This document shows positions 46,301-56,027 of a stretch of DNA of 64,000 nucleotides, piece by piece (the stretch's first letter is position 1; every line of letters begins with the position of its first letter). Both the position numbers and the translations under genes were made by a program. Source of the stretch: Isoetes taiwanensis (taxonomy: Eukaryota > Streptophyta > Lycopodiopsida > Isoetales > Isoetaceae). The notes under the pieces are model-generated. The model saw only the letters and a program-made list of their open reading frames with translations, was not told the origin of the DNA and made no database searches. The DNA lies in assembly GCA_021234155.1 (NCBI GenBank), contig JAJEKV010000002.1, positions 14,795,428 to 14,859,427 on the forward strand, given 5' to 3'.

Positions 46301-47040
46301 GTCCTTTACCAGGTGTTACCAGGCAATTATCTGGATACAAGGTAAATTACCTCTTTATATTTACTAGCGTCTTTTAGCAGTATGGTTAGTTTGTTCAGGA
46401 TGCTATATACTTATTGAGGGAAAAATGATATTATTTAGATTGGTCATTCCCCAAGCATATATTTACTGGATACACCAGGAGTTCTACTGCCAAACATTTC
46501 TGATATTGAAACAGGATTAAAACTTGCATTAACTGGTAAGTCCTCCAATTAAATAGAATGCTTGAGTTAACTAAACAAGTCATAATGGAAATTATATTCC
46601 AGGTGCTATAAAGGATTCCGTTGTTGGAGAGGAAAGAATTGCCCGTTATCTTCTTTTGCTTCTTAATAGTCGGCATTCCAGTTATGCAAAATGGAAAGTG
46701 GATGCTGAAGGAGATGTAAGAATGTTTATGTGAATTGCATCAAGTAGAAACTGTTACCGCCTAATTGATTGAATTACTTTTGTTTCAGCAAACATTTGAA
46801 ACCAATGTACGAAGAACAATTGCTTCATCTTTTCTTGAATATGAAGGTGATTATGAGGATCCATCTCATATGGGCAGTCTTATTGAGCATCAAATGAGCA
46901 AACTACAAAGAGTATTTGGGATTTCTCCTGGTGTAGATGATGTATTTGCAAGGGTTGCAAGGAAGCTGCTGCCTTTGTACAGAGCTGGGAAACTTGGGTC
47001 ATACACATGGGATACTGTCCCTGAGCAATCCAATTCTTGA
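43395..47040 (+). CDS. Mitochondrial DAR GTPase / MTG1-family ribosome-assembly GTPase
   Basis: An intact eight-exon gene. Exons 43,395-43,553, 43,902-44,006, 44,582-44,659, 44,760-44,901, 46,271-46,341, 46,439-46,535, 46,603-46,715 and 46,789-47,040 all join in frame with GT-AG introns and give 338 residues, the family's normal size. It is a circularly permuted P-loop GTPase (YlqF/MTG1 family). INWYPGHM and the DAR motif (EVRDAR) come first, then G4 LNKMDLA (about residue 77), G1 GVPNVGKSVLTNAL (about residue 135), G2 PGVTRQ (about 176) and G3 LLDTPGV (about 195). These GTPases act in large-subunit assembly of the mitochondrial ribosome (plant SIN2/DGP2 type). The start was chosen as the ATG before the conserved INWYPGHM with a short basic-hydrophobic leader. 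Mitochondrial location is inferred from family. Confidence 0.93.
45123..45570 (-). mobile_element. Probable solo LTR in intron 4 of the GTPase gene
   Basis: On the minus strand a TATATAAG box near 45,405-45,412 is followed about 200 nt later by CTATCAATAAAGTTTACC (AATAAA signal, near 45,200) and an end near ...CTTAGTAACA (45,151). This is the U3-R-U5 order of an LTR. The other end is likely near 45,565 (TGCCAACACTC on the minus strand). No clean target duplication was found. Confidence 0.45.
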
Positions 47041-47289
47041 CTAGATACTTACAAAAGCTCAGCTGAATGCTTGCACCTAGATATCAGGTCTCGTGTCCGC
47101 AAATTTTGTCGCAAGTAATCTCAGAGCCTTGAAAAAAAATCTTTCTTTCCGATGAGTCTTACCACTTCCAGTTCAAGTTTGTCTTTTGTTTCCAAGGTGT
47201 GACAATTGAACTCAAGGATCGTAAGCTAAGTTGTTCATAAGGTTGGAAGGTACATTTTGCTATATTAAACTAGAAAAAAGGCCGCCCCT

Positions 47290-47720
47290 TGTCAAATTTG
47301 AGGAGTTTACATATGTCACAACTTACCCATGTCAACATCCGTTGGTGGTTAAACTATGGAGAGCTTACTCATATCCACTATCAATTCCACGAGGACACAT
47401 AATAACAATTTCAAAGTACAATCTCTATGCGTTTTAAGGAAATTACCCATGTTGCTCAACCCATGAGGATCTTACTCACAACTAATATCAATTCTAAAGT
47501 ACCACCTATGAGGAGCTTACTCGTACCTACTACTATAGATGCCCATACGTGCACATACATTATTCTTGACAATTTTTGGGCTTTGCCTATGCTAATCAAC
47601 ACTTGTATGTGTTACTCAACACCCATTAGTCGATCTATAAGGAGCTTATAGCCACTTGCTACCAATTATAAACTATCACCTATGAGGAGCTACTCGTGCC
47701 TATTACCAATTCCAAAGCAC
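47290..47720. repeat. Diverged tandem repeat downstream of the GTPase gene
   Basis: About five copies of a unit near 80 bp built on TATGAGGAGCTTACTC, a (C/T)TA(C/T)TACCAATT segment and (T/C)AAAGTAC. Confidence 0.7.
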
Positions 47721-48254
47721 TTTTTCTGTCTATCTCCCTTCTTTATCCCATCTCTTTTTCTTTCTTTTTTTCGGGGTTGGGAAAACCTTAGGGATGGATG
47801 TGTTGCAGAAGGTTAATATTCTTTCTCAATGGTCAAGATTATAAGGGGGATATGAATTGAAGCTAAGATCACATTAGAGCTAAGCTCAATTTGAAAGACA
47901 TGAATACCATGGATTTATTTGGAGTGGTTTAGTTCACATGAATGCAAAAGAGGCATTATCTCTGTCTTTCACCACTTTCCTCCTAATGTAAGCTGAGGCA
48001 AGCTAATGCTGTTTAGAGTTCTATCTGAAATGCTTCCAAATTTTCTACGATCCTGTAAGCGGTTTGATTTCCATCCATTTTATACCTATATATGTAAAAG
48101 TGTAGATTATAAAAAGACGAAAATCCCATATTTTCCTTCTGTAATTATGCAGCAGATGACCAATGTCCTTTTCATGTTCAAACTATCTTATCTTTTGTTT
48201 TTTCACAGAACTAAAGAGTGTGTAACTAGGAGATAGATCTAGTAGTTGGATATG
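47721..48254. other. No gene seen
   Basis: AT-rich flank without recognisable coding frames. Confidence 0.5.
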
Positions 48255-48460
48255 GAATCCAACATAAATCACTATAGCCAGTTTTCTCAGGGCCAAGTTG
48301 ACAAGGCATTTGAGATTTTTCAGAAAATGCCAAAAAGAAAGGTCTCATCTTAATGCTTTCTTATCGGCTTATATTTAAGAAGGAAGGTTTAATTTAGCGC
48401 ACAAGCTCTTCCATGAGATGCCCCAACGTGATTTAGTTTCTTGGAATTCGGTGAGGAAGC
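48255..48460 (+). pseudogene. PPR protein fragment
   Basis: Two frames read NHYSQFSQGQVDKAFEIFQK then MPKRKVSS, and FNLAHKLFHEMPQRDLVSWN. This is the A-x-x-x-F-x-x-M-P-x-R-D-x-V-S-W-N pattern of PLS-class pentatricopeptide repeats. Stops and a frameshift between them, and no further repeats around, mark a dead gene fragment. Confidence 0.75.
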
Positions 48461-49246
48461 TGGCCTATATCACGATGTAGTTGCTGCATATAGGCGAGTT
48501 GTACTCAACCTATGGAGCTTGGGCGTTGAATGTTTTGGACGTATTCAAAGGTATTTTGTAGAGTTTATATTCCTTTAACTTAATAGAATAAAATAGAATA
48601 GAATAGACAACTAAAAAAAAGTTAAGACGCCATAAGCAGAGATGTATCTTCCTTGGTCTAAGAGCTTTTAGTAGCTAGTTTTATCATTACGCAGTTGTTT
48701 ATTTAAAAATACAGTTAGGAATAAATATTTCGTTTATGCAAGATACTGTTGTCTTTGAGGAGCAATGTGCACAAGAAAACCATTCTGGAAAATTTGGACT
48801 TATTTTGTTTTGTTTAGATAAAGTTGTGGATGGGGGTAAGAAAGGATGAATTTGGACTATTTGTACTTTTCAGCATCACAAATTTGAATATAAATTTTAT
48901 AATTTATTTCATTATCTACTGGAAGCAAATGCAGTTGTGATTGCATCAAGAGTAGCTATGGGTGATGCCGATGCAGATGTGCCTTTTACGAAGCAGGTAT
49001 GTTTAATCCCGCTTTATAAATAATGTCCATTGAACTATTTTGAAATGGACAAGTATGCAGGCTTTTGAAATCGTGTGCACTCATCTTACTAGCTTTATGT
49101 GTTGAAAATAATATTTTTGAGTTGTTACCAATGAGTTCTCAAACTAGACCCATTCTCGGTCTGAAGCATGCGAGGCCTTTTGTGCATTTGCAAGTGAACC
49201 ACATTTCGCATGCATGCTGGTTAATCCATGTTGCTGTAGTTAAATA
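48461..49246. other. No gene seen
   Basis: AT-rich; includes a short AATAGAATAG run near 48,585-48,605. Confidence 0.5.
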
Positions 49247-49624
49247 GGTGGCCTTGTTACATCTAGAATTCCACAAACTTTTCAAAGTTCAAATATCTTC
49301 CAGAGTCTCAATCTTCTCCAAAAAACATCTAATTATGGCATATTATAAGTTACTATTTGTAGGATATCACTAGCTAGTGCTACAGTTGCAGCAGTGGCTC
49401 AAAGCATTAGATAATTGGGATCCATTGTATCTATAGGGTGTAGAAACTACAATTTAGCATATGTTCCACCCATGTCGCTCTTGTTAAATAGGTGGTCTTG
49501 TTATATGTAGAAAAGTTCCACAAACCTGCCAAAGTTCTAATATCTTCCAAAATTTTCATCAGAGAAAGACCAAGAAACATCTAATTGTATATTGGCAAAT
49601 TGTAAGGTACCATTTTTATGATAT
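49247..49624. repeat. Diverged direct duplication, about 240 bp apart
   Basis: TTAAATAGGTGGCCTTGTTA (from about 49,240) recurs as TTAAATAGGTGGTCTTGTTA (from about 49,482). Both are followed by CCACAAAC, AATATCTTCCA and AAACATCTAATT blocks. Confidence 0.75.
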
Positions 49625-49869
49625 TATTGGTTAAGTTTTGACAAATTCTAAATTATAATCCTAAGGCATGCAAGAAGCATGGAGTCAAAACCAAGCAGAA
49701 AATTAAAGGCACGAGAGAATCAGGATTTCATCAAGATCTGCTCAGGCTACAACTTACTGTCTATATGCATGTGAGCGTAATTTTATTTTTATTTTTTTGG
49801 AAGGACGAGAAAAAGCCTATTAATCAAAGGTGAAATAAGCATAAAAATGATTGGGGGGTCTAGGGGGGA

Positions 49870-50838
49870 AATGACTGCATTCTCTAGATAGGTTCTATGT
49901 CAATAACTTAAGCAATGATTTCTGGAATAATTGTCTGGTCCACAATGATAATTGTACTTCAATATCTGATCATCAACCTCAATTCCTTGCCACCAAACAT
50001 GTTCTTTAAAAGACAAAGGAACTCTCCTTTCAAATTGAATTGTTCCATTCTGGAATCCCAAACCTTCTGCAATGAGTTCATTCATTTCTACAATTCTCTG
50101 CCTAAGGTTGGATCTACTAACTCTATGAGATCCTTTTATTCCAATATAAAAGAGGCCAAATCTTGGATTAAACAATGGATTAAAAATCTTCATGATCATA
50201 AAGTTGCAGAAAAACAAGCTTACATGCATAAGATGAAAGAAGTCAGATTGAAGCTTCATGATCCCCTTAATGTTGAGCTGCATTGGTTAGAAGGTAATCT
50301 AGAAATGGCTATCAAAACCATAGAAGAAGTGGGAACAAAAGGAGCTGCTATCCATTGCAAACTTAAATATTTTTCCAATATGGATCATGGCAACTCGAAA
50401 TTTTTCTTCAGAGTTGCTAAATCTAAACTGTTAAAGAATCAGCTATCCTCAGTCATTACTGATACTAGAAATATTCTTAGTGACATCTCCATATTTTTCT
50501 GCTCCAAATACACTAAGATCTTTGCTCCCCCATCTGTCACACCCTGCAAACTACTGAGGCCAAGCATTTCACAGATCTGATTGATAATCTTAGCTCTCAA
50601 AATCTGAATACTATCACTAATGATCTTGATGCAATTCCTATGGAAGAAGAAATTCTTCACATCTTAAAGAGTTTAGCTAAGGTAAAAGCCCTGGTCCTGA
50701 TGGTGTGCCACGAGAATTTTATTTAAAATTCTGGGATATTATCAAGTTTGACTTCATTCACATGATCAAGGGATTCTGGAATTCTGCTCATCTTCATCCT
50801 GCTATCTGCGCAGGCCTGATTGCTCTAATCCCAAAAGG
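49870..50838 (+). pseudogene. LINE X ORF2 fragment (end of endonuclease to early RT)
   Basis: Plus-strand frames read SLDRFYVNNLSNDFWNNCLV and SISDHQPQF (endonuclease SDH motif). Then a 221-codon frame at 49,915-50,580 (SPFKLNCSILESQTFCNEF, KEAKSWIKQWIKNLHDHKV) is homologous to LINE A ORF2 between endonuclease and RT (SPFKLNTGLLNNEKFCHDF). Finally VPREFYLKFWDIIKFD and HPAICAGLIALIPKG at 50,705-50,838 is the first RT block. It stops abruptly at 50,838 against another LINE in opposite orientation. Confidence 0.8.
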
Positions 50839-51730
50839 CTTGAAGGGTGTGACATTCATCCTCAATGACGCCATGTTGGCATCTTGTCCTCACGTGGCTC
50901 CCGAGTCCATCGCCTTGTCTCAACGCGGAGGCGGTGCGCACCCATGCGAATGGAAGCTATCAATCTGTGCTTCTTCATGGGCAAATAAATGCGTAAGTAG
51001 TGTTGTGGGCCTCTTGTGAGCATGGGATTGACTTGCTGCCTGTAGTGTGCCATTTTAACATGCAGCAGAGCATCTGCATCCCAGAGCTTGGCAAGGAAGG
51101 TAGCATCTAGGTACTGCCGCAATGCATTGTCCTTCTTCTTTGTCCGTACCTGCCCGTATCTGTGTATCTGCACATTCCAACGTGAGAACCACTGAGATTG
51201 CTTGTCCATCCAGCGGGCTTTGAGGCACTATGGGCCCATTGCTACAGACAATGTAGGTTGGGCAGTCAGGCATCACCCATACCAACTACCTTCTGAAAGT
51301 AAATGATATGGCAGTGCAGCCCTTTGAAGGGTAGAAAACCCGTCTCCTAGAGCATGATCTAATATGGAACTGTGGATTTCACCCCAAGTGCCCGTGCTAA
51401 GAAGGCCATCTGTACCTGTTCCAAGTTATTCCAGGTGGCGAGGGATATCATCGGATCCCACACCTCTGCCTCGTACAGGAGAACCGGCTCGACCAAGGCC
51501 CTGAACAGGTGTAACTGGTGGCCCCAGGCATACAACTCTGCCTTGTGGCTATTGCTCTGCATGGCATATAGTGCTTTCTAGCCTGTTGTGACACGCAACC
51601 TGATAGAAGCATCCCAGTGCGTGGTAGTAGAAAACTTGATCCCTAAATACTTATAGGACGAAGCTACCTCTACACCTTGTCCCTGATAAGTGAATGAAGG
51701 AAAACACACCTAATACCTATACATGCTTGA
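50835..51730 (-). pseudogene. Non-L1 LINE, RT C-terminal region, copy 1
   Basis: Minus-strand pieces match copy 2 at 52,321-53,480: HKAELYAWGHQLHLFRALVE then PVLLYEAEVWDP (51,359-51,562), and MKKHRLIASIRMGAHRLRVE (50,862-51,209) followed in another frame by CQHGVIEDECHTLQ, a LINE C-terminal cysteine motif. It breaks inside this motif at 50,835, with no 3' UTR, so the junction arose by rearrangement and not by ordinary target-primed insertion. Confidence 0.75.
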
Positions 51731-51746
51731 AATGGGAGACATTTTC

Positions 51747-51885
51747 CTACTCGTCCTGCTTGTTAGACCAAGTGAATCTCGAATTTGAGGAGGGCATGTG
51801 ATGGAAAAAATGATTATCCAGGAGGAGGTCCCATTTCTTCCCAACTTTAAGATCCCAGGCATGAGTGTTACTATGTAGCAAAATA
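51747..51885 (-). pseudogene. LINE X endonuclease fragment
   Basis: HAWDLKVGKKWDLLLDNHFF then SSNSRFTWSNKQ matches LINE A (PQWDQKLGKKLNMS ... YSWSNKR). It ends exactly where the plus-strand piece at 49,870 begins (GND.ILSLDRFY), suggesting that an inversion separated them. Confidence 0.65.
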
Positions 51886-52320
51886 ATAGGGGGTTCTAGG
51901 GGGATTTGATATGGATATAAAAATAACAATTCTAAACCATAGACCATATATCCCTAAAATAATCAAATAAGTTGTTAGAAAAAGAAAATACAGGCTCAAG
52001 ATAAAAAATAATTGCATTAGCATATTGGTTAAAGTAGTTTTAGTTAGAACATTGAATTATTTTGGTAGAGGTCCGAGCTCCTATATTTCATATTCTAAAA
52101 CCTTAGGCAAAGTCGTGTAGAGGTTTGATATTCCCTCAAAACCTTAGGCGAAATCATATTTCATATTTTAAAATCATAGGCGCCTCCAATGATAAATGAC
52201 TATAAAACGAAATAAGAGGTGCCCCGGAGCCCCAAGATACGATCTGGGTTGTAGGATCGACGCATTCGATGACTGTGATAGTTCGTTGTGGCCCTGCATT
52301 TTTTTTTCTCAATTTGAAGA
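51886..52320. other. No gene seen
   Basis: AT-rich. A GGGGGTTCTAGGGGG motif at 51,892-51,906 resembles GGGGGGTCTAGGGGGG at 49,853-49,868. Confidence 0.5.
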
Positions 52321-53778
52321 TTGGTACGCCTATTTGTACCTCTCTCCCCCACACTCTTTGGCCTATACATTGATCAGCTGGAAGATTGGCTCTCTGAGCA
52401 TGGAGGTGCGGGCGCACATCTCATGCATCACACAATCCGGCAACTCATATATGCTGACGATGTCAACCTCATGGCCTATACTCCAGAGGACATGCAACGT
52501 CACCTGGATGCTCTTGACACTTTTTGCCAATTCACTGGCATGCGAGTTAACTTGGCCAAACTGGTAGTTGCATCATCCCGTCAGCCAAGGCTTCCCACAT
52601 TCACTTACCAGGGGCAAGAGGTAGAGGTGGCTCCGACCTACAAGTACTTGGGGATTGAGTTCTCAACTACCACCCATTGGGTTGGAAAGCACTATATGCC
52701 ATGCAGAACAACAGCCACAAGGCAGAGTTGTATGCCTGGGGCCACCAGTCACATTTGTTTCGGGCCTTGGTTGAGCCGGTCCTTTTGTATGGGGCAGAAG
52801 TGTGGGGTCCGGTGATATCCCTCAACACCTGGAATGACCTCGAGCAGGTGCAGAAGGCCTTCTTGGCACGGGCCCTGGGGGCGAAGTCCACAGTTCCATA
52901 CCAGATCCTACTCCAGGAGACAGGCTTTCTACCCCTTCAACGGGCTGCATTGGAATGCCATATCGTTTACTTCCAAAAGGTGGTCGCTATGGCTGATACA
53001 CGCTTGCCCCACCTTGCTTTGGCCATTGCGATGGATCCCCAACGCCTGAAATCCTCTTTGGAAAGACAAGCAAGCTCGGTGGTTCTCCTCCTTGGGGTGT
53101 CGCGCGGCAAAACAGTCGTCCGTCGGTCGGGACAAAGAAAGATCGTGAGGCACTTAAACCGTACCTAGATGCTACTTTCCTTCGCAAGCTCACGGGATCT
53201 GAGGGCTCGGCGCGACGTTAAGGCGGCACACTACCGGCAGACAAGTCAATCCTAGGCTCACAAGAGGCCCACACCAAAGCTGGACACCCAAGCGCCCATG
53301 AAGAAGCCTGGACTTATAGCTTCCATTCGCGCGGTGCACATCGCCTCCGCATTGAAACAGGGCGTTGGGCTCGGGAAGCACGAGAGCAAAGGCTTTGCCA
53401 GTGTTGCCACCAGGGCGCGATTGAGGATGAATGTCATGCCCTCCAGATCTACCCAGCATTTGCCCATATCCGAGAGCGATATGTTCGATTGCTAGTGCCT
53501 GGCCAGCCGTTGCATCAGTTATTGACTACGGCGTCAGTAGGTTTGTTGGGGTCATACCTCCAGGAGGTTATGGATGCGCGGACTCGTTTGTGTCCTATGG
53601 GACGGTATTGAACTGTCCTATGCAATTGTATAGTCTGCCAGCATACTTATTACTGGTAAGGTTTTTCCCTCAAAAACCCTTCGGGGCGGGGGTTTTTTAA
53701 TCCTGTCAGTAATACGCTTGCTGCTCTCTTTTTGTTTGGGTCCCATAGGACGCTAAAAACCTATTCTATTCTATTCTG
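52321..53778 (+). pseudogene. Non-L1 LINE, reverse transcriptase fragment, copy 2
   Basis: PLSPTLFGLYIDQLEDWL and the catalytic QLIYADDVNLMAY (YADD near 52,450), then GMRVNLAKLVVASS, KYLGIEFSTTTHWVGK, LLYGAEVWGP and KSTVPYQILLQETGFL. In a third frame comes a C-terminal CQCCHQGAIEDECHALQ (C-x2-C ... H type motif, near 53,395-53,445). It is 5'-truncated just before motif B, has two frameshifts, and ends with a CTATT microsatellite (53,761-53,776). No zf-RVT, so it is outside the plant L1 clade; the exact clade is not certain. Confidence 0.8.
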
Positions 53779-55100
53779 AGCATTTTCTTTTAAGAAAATA
53801 CCTTTGTTAATAACCTTGACTTCCATTTGACTTTCAAGAGAGGAGGTAGTGATGGAACTCCAAGTCTTGTTGGAGAAATACTGATCTTGTTTTCTCAACT
53901 CTCTTTGTTTCTGAATTCTTCTGGTACTGGAATTAATTTTTTTTTCCAATCTCTAGAGCTCTCAGGTAAGACCATGGCTGATTTTTCTTGATATGGATTT
54001 ACCTACTTTGTGGGATGATTTTTATCATTCTAGTATGCTGTAGAATCTGATTGCTTGTACGATCTTTCACATGTTAAAACATTGTCCGAACCTCTGAATG
54101 AGGTATCTTTTCCACTTTCTAGAATATATCCACTACCCAAATTATGTCTCGAGTTGCATTTATGGCAATGATTTGGTAAACCTACCCATCTATGTTGTAA
54201 GGAAGATTCTTTACCAAAGAAATCAAGGAAAGAGATGGCTGTGGGAATAGCTTTGGTGATGTCCAACTGAATATAACATTTTGGTGGTTTATATGGCAAG
54301 TATTCAGTAGTTAGGTAAGTGCCAATAGAGTTGAAAATAGTGGAGAAACAGTCCTCATTCCAGTATATTGGGCTAAGCTCATTCATGGTGACAGAAGCAA
54401 CATGATACTTCCTGAAATCATTGACTGGTAAAGTGGCATGCCATTTTGGAAAGGATAGTTGAAAAGTATCACATGTGGAAGAGCCAAGCTTAAGAAGATA
54501 GTTTGAAGTTCGAGAGCGCCACAATCAACAAGCGGATGGAGGTAATTTAGCCAGTAAATTGAGTTTATTATAATGCCTTTGTGAAGTATCAAAAGATGAT
54601 CCCATAACTTTTCAATTTTGAGACCAATAGCATCTACTTTTACTATGACAGCAAGTTTGAAAAGAAATTCTATTTTTGAAGCAACCAGAGGCGAATTTAG
54701 TCGAATACCTCTAAATAGCTGATTGCTTGTAGGAGCACCGGATTGTTGGATCTCCAAATCAATGGCAAGTTGTTCATCTGAGATCACATGAATTCTTGGC
54801 CGAGGATGTACTTGAATTGGCACTCCATTTGCATCAAGGGCTGGCAAAATGTGATTCCCTCCTGGATTGGATAAGGTATTCCAGTTTGATGGATAGAGAC
54901 TGAAATGATGCATCCCTTTAGCAATAGGATCCAGGTTAGAGAAATACCCAAATTTGATAATCTTTGTAGAATCAGAATGAAAAGTACTTAACTGGGCAAG
55001 AAGATCGCTCCTCTGATTCCCAAGAAAGAGCATAAAATTGTGCAATAGAGATAAAGAGTTTGAATTTAGGGTTTTTGAATCGAATAAAGGCGAATTTGGG
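53770..55100 (-). pseudogene. LINE X ORF1 (DUF4283), frameshifted
   Basis: Minus strand, high to low: FGYFSNLDPIAKGMHHFSLY (near 54,900), GIRLNSPLVASKIEFLFKLA, NSIYWLNYLHPLVDCGALEL, then SFPKWHATLPVNDFRKYHVA and LDITKAIPTAISFLDFFG of a DUF4283 domain. A damaged zinc knuckle CHKCNSRHNLGSGYI follows near 54,165 (last Cys lost), then a C-terminal piece at 53,761-53,949. The main frames are 54,383-55,225 and 54,030-54,524. With the pieces at 51,747-51,885 and 49,870-50,838 it forms one dismembered minus-strand L1. Confidence 0.75.
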
Positions 55101-55225
55101 GTAATTTTAGCCTTAAATGCGAGGGGGTATGAAAGCAAAGAAAAAACAGAGGAAAATGGAAAGATGAAATGGAGATCAATTGAGAGGAAACATAGGTGGA
55201 TAGGGGAAGGAAAGAACCAATTCAA

Positions 55226-56027
55226 CAGCTAAGAAGGGTGAATAGACCAAAAGATTGCCATATTTTCATTACCTTCATCGAGATCATTCTGAGTAAACCT
55301 TGACCCGAATCTTTATATCTGACCATCCCCAAAAGACCTGAAAGATTGCAGTAGCCGAAATGTTTCTTTTCCCTGTAAATTCTAATAGCCAAGAGTCCAC
55401 AATTTCATTCTCAAAATCTTCTTAGGTACACAAAAGTATTATAGAGTGAATAGCAAAACCCGGAAAGAATTGCTTGCATACCAATTGATCCCATAGTTCA
55501 TCAAATGGCCCTTTGAGAAAACCACAATTAATTCTTTGGTCCTGTTTCAAAATTATGAAAAATCCAGATTTCATAAGAAGCAAATAATGAGATTAATTCA
55601 AATTTTGCTGGGCCTCTACAGGACCAGCAGTGGAATTGAAAAACATAGGCGCTCATGATGAATGGGTCTCTCTATCAATCTCTTCGCAAATTCTATTCGT
55701 CTCCCACCACTTTCAACTGTAAAGCTCTTTCATTAGCCTTAATAAGAGTAATTATTAGTGTTATTAGACGTTCTCGCAATATACACTCGATGCGCATTGT
55801 GGTCACTAATTAATTATATTATATTTTATTTAATTATAGTTATTGGGTGAAAGCACAATATTGGGGGGCAAAAATGCACATGGCAAGCACCACCCCCTCT
55901 TTTTTTTTTTCCCCTTGCGTTCTTGCTTTTTTTTTCGAAAATCCTAATGGCACACCTTTTCTGCGTGAAGACGGAGCTATGATTTCATGCTATGATTTGA
56001 GGCCAGAGCTATGAATTTCTGCTGCCA
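55226..56027. other. No gene seen; upstream of the RING gene
   Basis: AT-rich. Minus-strand decayed LINE leader may continue to about 55,650. Poly-T runs at 55,900-55,935. Confidence 0.4.

Noticed and set aside
49870-51885. Twin-priming 5' inversion of LINE X
   Set aside because: Twin priming puts the inverted 5' part upstream of the 3' part. Here the inverted piece is downstream and other LINE sequence lies between, so a later inversion fits better.
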